In this document: piece after piece, positions 1 to 5,635 of the stretch
Layout: the number at the start of each line of letters is the position of its first letter
How positions within the stretch are numbered: the first letter of the stretch is position 1
Assembly: GCA_026396375.1 (NCBI GenBank)
Contig: JAPLWW010000017.1
Location: forward strand, 1 to 5,898
DNA length: 5,898 bases
Source: Microcaldota archaeon
GTDB lineage: Archaea > Micrarchaeota > Micrarchaeia > Anstonellales > J096
Direction of reading: 5' to 3'
Notes under the pieces: model-generated
Seen by the model: the letters and a program-made list of their open reading frames with translations, nothing else
Database searches by the model: none
Told to the model about the DNA's origin: nothing
Translations under genes and position numbers: made by a program

Positions 1-454
1 CTCCTTTAGCGTTTTCGGACCCAGTCTTGGCCTTCCAATATCCTTTTTCAGCCTTCGCGTTCACATCTGCGCCTTTTCCAATCAATAAAGCGCAGGTTTG
101 GGTGCGTCCGTTATTTGCTGCAATAATGAGCGCAGTCCGGCCGTCGTTTTCCTTTGCATCTATGCTTGCGTTGTGCTCAAGCAGCAAAGCGCAGGTTTGG
201 GTGTGTCCATTCATTGCGGCAATCATGAGCGGAGTCCAGTTGTCATTGTCCTTCGCCTCGATGTTTGCCCCCGCCTTCAGCAGCCTTTCCACTCTTTTTG
301 TCTTTCCGTATTTCGAGGCATCCAGAATCATCTTATTGAGCTTTTCCTGATTCCCAGGGCTGATGACCCTTTTCTCTGTAGCTAATTTCCTTTTTTCCAG
401 ATTAAGCTGCTTGGTTGCATCTTTTGACCTGGAACCGCTGAGTTTCTGTGCCAT
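1..454 (-). CDS. Ankyrin-repeat protein, 3' end outside window (partial)
   Basis: The minus-strand frame opens with ATG at 454-452 and stays open for 151 codons to the left edge, so the C-terminus is missing. Residues 1-35 are a basic, polar N-terminal segment with no signal peptide. A degenerate ankyrin unit follows (about 38-68, with NKMILDAS and VERLLKAGA), then clear units at about 71-103 (WTPLMIAAMNGHTQTCALLL) and 104-136 (TALIIAANNGRTQTCALL), each about 33 residues. From about residue 134 the sequence departs from the ankyrin consensus (NAKAEKGYWKAKTGSENAKG). Ankyrin repeats are protein-binding solenoids; no enzymatic domain is visible and the partner is unknown. The start codon directly abuts the TGA of the upstream ankyrin gene (TGAATG), with a Shine-Dalgarno-like AGGTG 8 nt before it, so the two genes are almost certainly co-transcribed and translationally coupled. 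The two proteins are clear paralogues. Confidence 0.85.
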   Translation of the reverse strand, partial: MAQKLSGSRSKDATKQLNLEKRKLATEKRVISPGNQEKLNKMILDASKYGKTKRVERLLKAGANIEAKDNDNWTPLMIAAMNGHTQTCALLLEHNASIDAKENDGRTALIIAANNGRTQTCALLIGKGADVNAKAEKGYWKAKTGSENAKG

Positions 455-1120
455 TCAGACACCACCTGAGATACATTCCCTGAAGTTGGACATGAAGGAC
501 TTGAAATTCTCCTTATCCATCGATTTCTGCAGAACCTCCATTGACTCTATGAATGAGGCTGTTTCGCCGTGTCCGCTTCTTATGGCATGCATGGGAGCCG
601 TCCACATATCATCGTCAAACGCATCCATTTTTGCGCCATATCCAAGCAGCAAAACGCATGTTTCTATGCGCCCTCTTCTTGAGGCAAACATCAGCGCAGT
701 TTTGCCGCCATTGCCTTTTGCGTCGATGCTTGCGCCGCTTTCAAGCAGCAAGGCGCAGGTTTCGTTGTTTCCGTTCTCTGCGGCCAGCATCAGCGCATTA
801 AAGCCGTCATTGCTTTTTGAGTCGATGATTATGCCGCGTTCGATTAGAAGCTTGCAGGTTTGGGTGTGCCCTTTCAATGCGGCAAACATGAGCGCAGTCC
901 AGCCGTTATTGTCCTTTGCGTCAATGCTCGCCCCAGCCTTCAGCAGCCTCTCGATCCTTTCCGGTCTTCCTGATCTTGCAGCGTCCAATAGCATCTCATT
1001 GAGCCGCTTCTGCCTTTCTTTCGATAGCTGCGGCTTTTCGCCTGGCACCGGCTCCTGCCTGGGTTTCATGATGCGCATCCTCTCAAGCGCGCGCCTGATC
1101 AAAGGCTTCCTTTCCTGCAT
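455..1120 (-). CDS. Ankyrin-repeat protein (first gene of operon)
   Basis: This 221-residue protein (ATG at 1120-1118) is mostly ankyrin solenoid. Its N-terminal ~35 residues are basic and proline-containing (MQERKPLIRRALERMRIMKP). A degenerate first repeat follows (about 37-68, with NEMLLDAARSG and IERLLKAGA), then three good 33-residue repeats (about 71-103, 104-136 and 137-169: TALMFAALKGHTQTCKLL, NALMLAAENGNNETCALL, TALMFASRRGRIETCVLL). A weakened fifth unit (about 170-195) and a short helical tail ending ECISGGV complete it. No signal peptide or TM segment is seen, so it is probably cytosolic and protein-binding; the partner is unknown. The frame extends to a TTG at 1138, but the ATG is preferred because a TATA-like TTTTTAAT lies about 26 bp before it, fitting a leaderless mRNA, and the TTG has no ribosome-binding site. 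Cys recurs at the same helix position of each clear repeat. It pairs with the paralogue directly downstream. Confidence 0.87.
   Translation of the reverse strand: MQERKPLIRRALERMRIMKPRQEPVPGEKPQLSKERQKRLNEMLLDAARSGRPERIERLLKAGASIDAKDNNGWTALMFAALKGHTQTCKLLIERGIIIDSKSNDGFNALMLAAENGNNETCALLLESGASIDAKGNGGKTALMFASRRGRIETCVLLLGYGAKMDAFDDDMWTAPMHAIRSGHGETASFIESMEVLQKSMDKENFKSFMSNFRECISGGV
463..467 (-). promoter_or_regulatory. Ribosome binding site for the downstream ankyrin gene
   Basis: AGGTG on the minus strand lies 8 nt before the ATG at 454, inside the last codons of the upstream ankyrin gene. It matches part of the archaeal anti-Shine-Dalgarno complement (GGAGGTGAT) and supports this ATG as a coupled internal start. 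Confidence 0.55.
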
Positions 1121-1142
1121 ACATTTATTACGTGGCAAAGGA

Positions 1143-1150
1143 ATTAAAAA
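1143..1150 (-). promoter_or_regulatory. TATA box for the ankyrin operon
   Basis: On the minus strand, TTTTTAAT is centred about 26 bp upstream of the ATG at 1120, preceded by purine-rich GAAAGAAAGGGG that could act as a BRE. The spacing predicts transcription starting at or next to the ATG, a leaderless message, and no Shine-Dalgarno is present. The same octamer at nearly the same distance precedes the divergent regulator gene. Confidence 0.55.
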
Positions 1151-1167
1151 AGCCCCTTTCTTTCTGT

Positions 1168-1187
1168 AAGGAAACCAAGGTTTCCTT
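1168..1187. promoter_or_regulatory. Perfect-arm palindrome, putative operator upstream of ankyrin operon
   Basis: AAGGAAACCAAGGTTTCCTT consists of two perfectly complementary 9-nt arms (AAGGAAACC and GGTTTCCTT) around a 2-nt centre. It lies about 18-37 bp upstream of the ankyrin TATA box, a position suited to an activator or to a regulator of both divergent promoters. Its GAAACC half-site is also found in the two palindromes at 1807-1862, but the centre-to-centre spacing is 2 bp longer here. Arms of this length are unlikely by chance in about 190 bp. The binding protein is not known; the adjacent winged-helix regulator is the obvious candidate. Confidence 0.6.
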
Positions 1188-1229
1188 GAAGTTCCAACCT
1201 TCCTTTATTTGCAATAGTTTTTTGGGTGA

Positions 1230-1250
1230 AGCCTTTTTTCTAAAAAGGCT
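1230..1250. repeat. Inverted repeat, 9-bp arms, 3-nt centre
   Basis: Arms AGCCTTTTT (1230-1238) and AAAAAGGCT (1242-1250) are perfectly complementary around TCT. It sits in the divergent intergenic region, about 60-80 bp upstream of the regulator start. It could be an operator or a small hairpin. A terminator is unlikely because no transcript is expected to end here: both flanking genes point away. Confidence 0.5.
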
Positions 1251-1282
1251 CCTACGGTAAAGAAAAATGCCCAAGCAATAGG

Positions 1283-1290
1283 TTTTTAAT
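1283..1290 (+). promoter_or_regulatory. TATA box for the winged-helix regulator gene
   Basis: TTTTTAAT is centred 25.5 bp upstream of the ATG at 1312. No Shine-Dalgarno lies between, so a leaderless transcript beginning at the start codon is expected. The sequence GCAATAG followed by a T-run, which leads into this box, also occurs at 1211-1223. Confidence 0.55.
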
Positions 1291-1311
1291 TGGTTTAAGC
1301 AAGACTTATTC

Positions 1312-1809
1312 ATGCAGACAAAGCAGGTTGGATATATCCTGATAGGGTTTTCATTCATAATCGGGTTCATAGTCTACATCTTCAACAGGGCGCTGACAGA
1401 CATTGTCAACTCCTCATGCTCCCATGGAACAACATGCCCGATGTGGGGAACGATCGATTTCCAGACAAATGTCGGCTTGGGGCTTCTGGCAATCCTCCTG
1501 TTGCTGGGAATATATCTTGCGTTCTTCTACAAGGAGCTGACAAGGGCAGACCTTCCTAAGCAAAAGCTTTCCAGGGAGGATTTCAAGGACGCGATGAAAA
1601 CCCTGTCTCCTGAGGAGAATTCCCTTATTGAAAATCTCATTGACGCGGAGGGAGCCATGTTCCAATCCGATTTGGTCGAGAAATCCGGATTCCAGAAGGT
1701 CAAGGTAACAAGGCTATTGGACAGGCTTGAGGGCATGGGCATCATAGAAAGGAGAAGAAGGGGCATGACCAACATAGTCCTGCTAAAGCTTCCCAGGAAA
1801 GCCTCCTGA
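1312..1809 (+). CDS. Membrane-anchored winged-helix transcriptional regulator, candidate copper sensor
   Basis: The 165-residue protein begins with two hydrophobic segments (about 7-25 and 54-73) joined by a short loop, and ends in a winged helix-turn-helix (about 95-160). The C-terminal part reads as helix (LSPEENSLIENLI), helix (MFQSDLVEKSG), recognition helix (KVKVTRLLDRLEGMG) and a basic wing (IIERRRRGMTNIVLL), resembling MarR-like and predicted membrane-associated archaeal regulators. Because the DNA-binding domain must be cytosolic, the two-TM topology puts the loop outside. That loop contains C36, H38, C42 and M44 (SCSHGTTCPM), residues well suited to soft metals such as Cu+. It lies 91 bp upstream of a putative copper operon, and its TGA stop overlaps the first operator-like palindrome. 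I infer it controls that operon and perhaps itself. Direct metal sensing is a hypothesis; the cysteines might instead form a disulfide. The start is supported by the TATA box about 26 bp upstream. Confidence 0.85.
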   Translation: MQTKQVGYILIGFSFIIGFIVYIFNRALTDIVNSSCSHGTTCPMWGTIDFQTNVGLGLLAILLLLGIYLAFFYKELTRADLPKQKLSREDFKDAMKTLSPEENSLIENLIDAEGAMFQSDLVEKSGFQKVKVTRLLDRLEGMGIIERRRRGMTNIVLLKLPRKAS

Positions 1810-1848
1810 AACCGGTTTCCTACAAATCTTTATATAGAAACCTAATTC
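1807..1848 (+). promoter_or_regulatory. Operator-promoter module, copy 1 (distal)
   Basis: The module starts on the regulator's stop codon with TGAAACCGGTTTCCTACAA, which includes the perfect 12-bp palindrome GAAACCGGTTTC (1808-1819). It continues with a TATA box (CTTTATATA, 1829-1837) and an extra GAAACC half-site (1837-1842). The TATA box would start transcription near 1860, giving a leader of about 40 nt for the gene at 1901. The module repeats, in phase, as copy 2 directly downstream. Confidence 0.6.
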
Positions 1849-1890
1849 TGAAACCAGTTTCATACAAGAGCTAATATAGCGTTTCAGAGC
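1849..1890 (+). promoter_or_regulatory. Operator-promoter module, copy 2 (proximal)
   Basis: TGAAACCAGTTTCATACAA (1849-1867) differs from copy 1 at two of 19 positions and contains TGAAAC-CA-GTTTCA, a 14-bp palindrome. At the same offset as in copy 1 comes a TATA-like element (TAATATAG, 1872-1879), centred 25.5 bp before the ATG at 1901, so it predicts a leaderless transcript. A GTTTC half-site follows at 1881-1885, between the TATA box and the start site, where a bound repressor would block initiation. Confidence 0.6.
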
Positions 1891-1900
1891 ATTAATTACC

Positions 1901-2662
1901 ATGGAAGAAAAAAACCCGGCAATTGGCAATGGGAAAACCCTGCCATCATGCTGTGAAGCAAAGGATATTGATGGCAAAAAGCCAAGCGGATTGGTCGAGG
2001 GAATAATCTACGGATTGATTCCGCATACAGGATGCATCGCGTTCATAGCGTTTGCGATATTGGGAGCTACAACAATGAGCGCGCTGTTCCAGCCTCTGCT
2101 GATGAACAGGAACCTTTTCTACGGATTGATAATGCTATCTTTCGCGTTTGCTACACTGTCAGCAGCAATCTACCTCAACAAAAGAGGCCTGCTTTCGCTG
2201 CAAGGGATATCAAAGGCAAAAGGATACCTCTCAATCCTTTACGGGACAACGATAGGGGTCAACCTCCTGTTCTTCTTTGTGATATTTCCGATGCTTGTAA
2301 ATGCGATTCCGATAGGAGCCCAAACCAGCGCCGATCTTTCGGCATCCTCATCCTGCCCCATAAATTCAAACGAATCAGGATGCAGCAATTCCCCCCAGGC
2401 TGCGGTTTCGCCTCAGGAATTCGCGCCTCTGCAGCAACCCATCCTATTCTCATCATCAGCAATGCTCAAGATACAGGTTGACATCCCATGCTCAGGACAT
2501 GCGCCGTTGATAAAGCAGGAGCTTTCAAAGATAGCGGGAATAACAAAAATAGATTTTGTGGGATCGAACGAGTTTGACATAACCTATGACCCGTCCAAGG
2601 TGGCAAAAGCAGACATACTGAATATAGCCATATTTAAAACTTACCCTGCAAGAGAAATCTGA
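1901..2662 (+). CDS. Multi-TM membrane protein with C-terminal HMA-like metal-binding domain (CxxH variant)
   Basis: This 253-residue protein has a soluble N-terminus with a vicinal CC (residues 17-18). Hydrophobic segments follow at about 34-60, 71-92 and 108-135, the first carrying H42 and C45 (IPHTGCIAF). A Ser/Asn/Pro-rich linker (about 140-182) contains C152 and C161. The C-terminal ~65 residues (188-253) fit the HMA ferredoxin-like pattern: LKIQVDIPCSGHAPLIKQEL, then KIDF, then FDITYDPSKVAKADILNIAI. The metal loop reads C197-S-G-H200, so the usual second Cys is His. The overall plan recalls mercury/copper transport proteins carrying an HMA domain, but I cannot assign it to a named family. 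It lies 9 bp before copA and is surely co-transcribed, so it probably binds copper or passes it to or from CopA, as an importer, exporter or membrane-tethered chaperone. With three clear segments the N- and C-termini would face opposite sides, so a fourth, weaker or re-entrant segment is possible. No Shine-Dalgarno is present, consistent with the TATA box at 1872. Confidence 0.8.
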   Translation: MEEKNPAIGNGKTLPSCCEAKDIDGKKPSGLVEGIIYGLIPHTGCIAFIAFAILGATTMSALFQPLLMNRNLFYGLIMLSFAFATLSAAIYLNKRGLLSLQGISKAKGYLSILYGTTIGVNLLFFFVIFPMLVNAIPIGAQTSADLSASSSCPINSNESGCSNSPQAAVSPQEFAPLQQPILFSSSAMLKIQVDIPCSGHAPLIKQELSKIAGITKIDFVGSNEFDITYDPSKVAKADILNIAIFKTYPAREI

Positions 2663-2664
2663 GG
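2661..2664 (+). promoter_or_regulatory. Ribosome binding site for copA
   Basis: GAGG overlaps the TGA stop of the preceding gene and lies 7 nt before the copA ATG. It supports internal initiation within a shared mRNA, in contrast to the first genes of the transcripts here, which lack such a site. Confidence 0.5.
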
Positions 2665-2671
2665 CGCAACC

Positions 2672-4879
2672 ATGAAAAAAACCAAATTCGCCGTTTCCGG
2701 CATGCACTGCGCTTCCTGCGCAAGGAACATCGAGACTGCATTCAGGAACGAGGAGGCAGTCAAATCCTTCAATATCAATTTCACGACTGAAGAAGCGGTA
2801 GCTGAATACAATGAAAAGGAAATGAGCGAGGAGGACATAATAAGGATAATAGAGGACCTTGGATACTGGGCAGTGGCCGAAGAGGCGATAATAGACAGGG
2901 AAAAGGAGCAGAGGGAAAAGGAGATAAGGGACCTGAGCGACCTGTTTCTGGAGTCGCTTATCTTTACAATTCCATTGTTCATAATAACAATGCCCCTGGA
3001 ATGGCTGGGGATATCGCTCCCCTACAAGAATTATTTCCTTTTTGCGTTAGCCACTCCAGTGCAGTTCATAACAGGGTTCATGTTTTACAGGGGAGCATAT
3101 TACGCGCTGAAGGCAAGGACAGCAACCATGGACACTTTGATAGCCTTGGGAACGTCAGCGGCCTATTTCTACAGCGTTGCAACGATTTTCACCCCTGGAT
3201 TGGGAGAGATGGTCTATTTCGAGACATCATCCTTGATCATAACCTTTGTCATACTTGGAAAATTATTGGAGGCCATGGCAAGGGGAAGGGCCTCGGAGGC
3301 AATAAAGAAATTGGCTCAGCTCCAGCCAAAGAACGCAACTGTAGTGAGAAACGGAAAGGAGATGGAAATGCCCATAGAAAGGGTAATGGAAGGCGACATA
3401 ATCATAGTGAAGCCGGGCCAGAAGATCCCTGTTGACGGATTGGTCATCTCGGGAGACTCCCATGTTGACGAGTCAATGGTGACAGGGGAAAGCATGCCGG
3501 TCAGGAAACAAGAAGGGAGCCAGGTTATAGGGGGAACGATAAACGGCAACGGCTCCTTCAACTTCAAGGCGACAAAGGTGGGCAAGGACACTCTTCTGAG
3601 CCACATTATATCCCTGGTTGAGGACGCGCAGATGAGCAAGGCCCCAATCCAAAGGCTTGCTGACCAGATCAGCGGATATTTCTCGGTAACTATCCTTTCA
3701 ATAGCGATATTGGCTTTCATTGTATGGTATTTTGTCATTGGCGAGTCGATTTCATTCGCACTGAACGTTTTCGTTGCAGTGCTGATAATCGCGTGCCCCT
3801 GCGCCCTGGGCCTGGCAACGCCCACTGCAATAATGGTGGGGACAGGGGTCGGTGCAAAGAATGGGATCCTGATAAAGAACGCTGAGGCGCTTGAGAACAT
3901 GCACAAGGCAACCACAGTGGTCTTCGACAAGACAGGGACATTGACAAAGGGAAACCTGAAAGTAATAGATATCCTGCCTTTGGACAGCAGTACAAGCCCG
4001 GACGAGCTTCTCAGGATAGCGGCAATCGCGGAAAGCAAGTCAGAGCATCCCATAGGGTCATGCATAGTCAACCTTGCAAAATCAAGGAAACTGGACATTG
4101 AGGAGCCGGAATCATTCATGGCAGTTCCAGGGAGGGGAATATTGGCAACATACAGGAAAAAGAAGATCATCCTTGCAGGAAGCCTTGATTTCATGGCCCA
4201 GCACAAGGTTCAAATGGATTCCAATTTTGACTTCTCAGTGAAGCAGCTTGAGGACGAGGGAAAGAAGGCAACAGTGGTATTCTACGACAACAGGCCAATA
4301 GGTGTCATCTCTGTTGCCGATGAGATAAGGGAGGATGCCGCCGATGCAGTGAAGGAGCTTAAGAAGATGGGAAAGAACGTGATAATGATGACAGGGGACA
4401 ACCACAGGGTTGCAAGCGCGGTTGGCGAAAGGATAGGCATAACCAATATCATCTTCAGCGTGCTTCCTGAAGACAAGGAAAAGGAGGTAGCAAGATTAAG
4501 GAGCCAGGGAATTGTTGTTGCAATGGTGGGAGACGGGATAAACGACGCCCCTGCCTTGGCAACGGCTGACATCGGCATAGCCATGGGCTCAGGGACGGAT
4601 GTTGCGATGGAGGCAGGGGAAATAGTCCTGGTGAAGAACAGCCTGAAGGACCTTGTTGTGGCTTTTGACCTCAGCAGGTACACAATTTCAAAGATCAGGC
4701 AGAACCTTTTTTGGGCCTTCTTCTACAACAGCATCGGGATCCCGGTTGCTGCAGGCATCCTTTATCCCTTTACGGGATTCCTGCTGAATCCGATCTTCGC
4801 AGGGCTGGCAATGGCGTTCAGCTCGGTCTCTGTTGTTTCCAACTCCTTACTGATGAGAAGATACAAAAGGAAGATATGA
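2672..4879 (+). CDS. copA: Cu+-exporting P1B-1-type ATPase (CopA)
   Basis: This complete 735-residue heavy-metal P-type ATPase uses ATP to move Cu+ (or Ag+) out of the cytoplasm. It has one N-terminal HMA domain (about 3-70) with intact GMHCASCA (C13, C16), then a charged linker (73-90) and eight predicted TM segments. The transmembrane metal motif is C375-P-C377. The actuator has TGES (271-274), the phosphorylation site is D419 in DKTGTLT, the nucleotide domain has SEHPIG (H459-P460), and the hinge is GDGINDAP (620-627) after TGD (574-576). Specificity residues fit the Cu+ P1B-1 subgroup: YNxxxxP (685-691) in TM7 and MAFSS (714-718) in TM8. No key residue is missing, and length is typical for a single-HMA CopA. 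It follows the HMA-domain membrane protein by 9 bp and should share the control region at 1807-1890. Its stop lies 3 bp from that of the convergent ABC permease. Silver transport is possible; zinc or cadmium is unlikely given these motifs. Confidence 0.96.
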   Translation: MKKTKFAVSGMHCASCARNIETAFRNEEAVKSFNINFTTEEAVAEYNEKEMSEEDIIRIIEDLGYWAVAEEAIIDREKEQREKEIRDLSDLFLESLIFTIPLFIITMPLEWLGISLPYKNYFLFALATPVQFITGFMFYRGAYYALKARTATMDTLIALGTSAAYFYSVATIFTPGLGEMVYFETSSLIITFVILGKLLEAMARGRASEAIKKLAQLQPKNATVVRNGKEMEMPIERVMEGDIIIVKPGQKIPVDGLVISGDSHVDESMVTGESMPVRKQEGSQVIGGTINGNGSFNFKATKVGKDTLLSHIISLVEDAQMSKAPIQRLADQISGYFSVTILSIAILAFIVWYFVIGESISFALNVFVAVLIIACPCALGLATPTAIMVGTGVGAKNGILIKNAEALENMHKATTVVFDKTGTLTKGNLKVIDILPLDSSTSPDELLRIAAIAESKSEHPIGSCIVNLAKSRKLDIEEPESFMAVPGRGILATYRKKKIILAGSLDFMAQHKVQMDSNFDFSVKQLEDEGKKATVVFYDNRPIGVISVADEIREDAADAVKELKKMGKNVIMMTGDNHRVASAVGERIGITNIIFSVLPEDKEKEVARLRSQGIVVAMVGDGINDAPALATADIGIAMGSGTDVAMEAGEIVLVKNSLKDLVVAFDLSRYTISKIRQNLFWAFFYNSIGIPVAAGILYPFTGFLLNPIFAGLAMAFSSVSVVSNSLLMRRYKRKI

Positions 4880-4882
4880 ATT

Positions 4883-5635
4883 TCAGATTGATGTTTTGCT
4901 GAAAAGGTGCGATGCCAACAAAACGAATACCACAAGGCCGGCTATGGACACTGCAAAATCCGTAAATAATCCGAAGGTTCCTGACCCTATCATCATGATC
5001 CTTAACCCGTCAACAGCATAGCTTATGGGATTCAGGCTGCTGATCATTTGCAGCCATGATGGCATCTTGTCCAGCGGAAACAGGGCGTTGGAAAGGAAGA
5101 AAAGAGGCATGATGAGCAGGTTCATTATCAGCTGGAATGTCTCCACCTCCTGTATCATGGAAGCGATGGCAATGCCGAGTGAGACAAGGAAGCATGAGAA
5201 TATCACCATCATTGCAAGTATCCCGATGATATTCATGATGGAAGGAATAGGGGTTCCAGTGATCAATATCCCCAATACCAGTATCATCAGTCCCTGGATG
5301 ATGGCTGTTGTCGCTCCTCCAAGAGTCCTTCCGATCACCAATGTCTGCCTGCTGGCCGGAGCCGCGAGCATTTCCTTGAGGAAGCCGAACTCCCTGTCCC
5401 ATATTATAGAGACCCCTGCGAATATTGAAGTGAACAATAATGTCATTGCAAGAATTCCGGGAAGTATGAATCCGCTGTAGTTGAATCCCGGCATCATTGC
5501 GGACAATCCCCCTCCAAGCGCGACAAGGAAAAGAAGCGGCTGTCCAAGGCTGCTCACCATCCTTGCCTTGGAGTTGGTGTATCTCTTTATCTCCCTGAGC
5601 CAAACGGCGTAAACCTTGGATAATTCAACGTCCAT
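4883..5635 (-). CDS. ABC-2 type transporter permease (DrrB-like)
   Basis: The 250-residue integral membrane protein has about six hydrophobic segments (roughly 32-48, 55-78, 103-127, 135-159, 166-186, 226-246), the usual size for ABC-2 permeases. Family hallmarks are the amphipathic N-terminal LREIKRYTNSKARM, the cytoplasmic WDREFGFLKEMLAAPASR (79-96), which contacts the ATPase, and the late FLSNALFPLDKMPSWL (180-195) followed by NPISYAVDGLR (202-212). Such permeases pair with a DrrA-like ATPase to export drugs, lipids or polysaccharides; the substrate here cannot be told. The start ATG at 5635 overlaps the 3' end of the ATPase gene by 11 bp, indicating translational coupling in one operon. 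A weak GAGG lies 10 nt upstream. The gene converges on copA, and no T-rich terminator is apparent in the 3-bp gap. Confidence 0.93.
   Translation of the reverse strand: MDVELSKVYAVWLREIKRYTNSKARMVSSLGQPLLFLVALGGGLSAMMPGFNYSGFILPGILAMTLLFTSIFAGVSIIWDREFGFLKEMLAAPASRQTLVIGRTLGGATTAIIQGLMILVLGILITGTPIPSIMNIIGILAMMVIFSCFLVSLGIAIASMIQEVETFQLIMNLLIMPLFFLSNALFPLDKMPSWLQMISSLNPISYAVDGLRIMMIGSGTFGLFTDFAVSIAGLVVFVLLASHLFSKTSI

Noticed and set aside
1..410. CRISPR or tandem DNA repeat array suggested by recurring GCGCAGGTTTGGGTG
   Set aside because: The copies are about 99 bp apart, imperfect, and correspond exactly to ankyrin repeat codons.
1120..1138. TTG start for the first ankyrin gene, adding six residues
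   Set aside because: No ribosome-binding site precedes it, and the TATA box spacing fits the ATG at 1120.
27..1169. Plus-strand open frames, including one of 268 codons at 363-1169
   Set aside because: They are the complement of the ankyrin genes; their repetitive Ser/Ala/Phe-rich translations mirror ankyrin codons.
1230..1250. Intrinsic terminator
   Set aside because: Both flanking genes are transcribed away from this site, and the stem is AT-rich with no U-tract after it.
1128..1370. 80-codon minus-strand open frame across the divergent promoter
   Set aside because: It overlaps the regulator's start and both promoters, has no ribosome-binding site and no family resemblance.
3316..4206. 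296-codon open frame antisense to copA
   Set aside because: It lies wholly inside the conserved ATPase on the other strand and its translation shows no recognisable domain; it reflects codon bias of copA.
5025..5480. 151-codon plus-strand open frame
   Set aside because: It is a shadow of the ABC-2 permease, whose family motifs are unmistakable on the minus strand.
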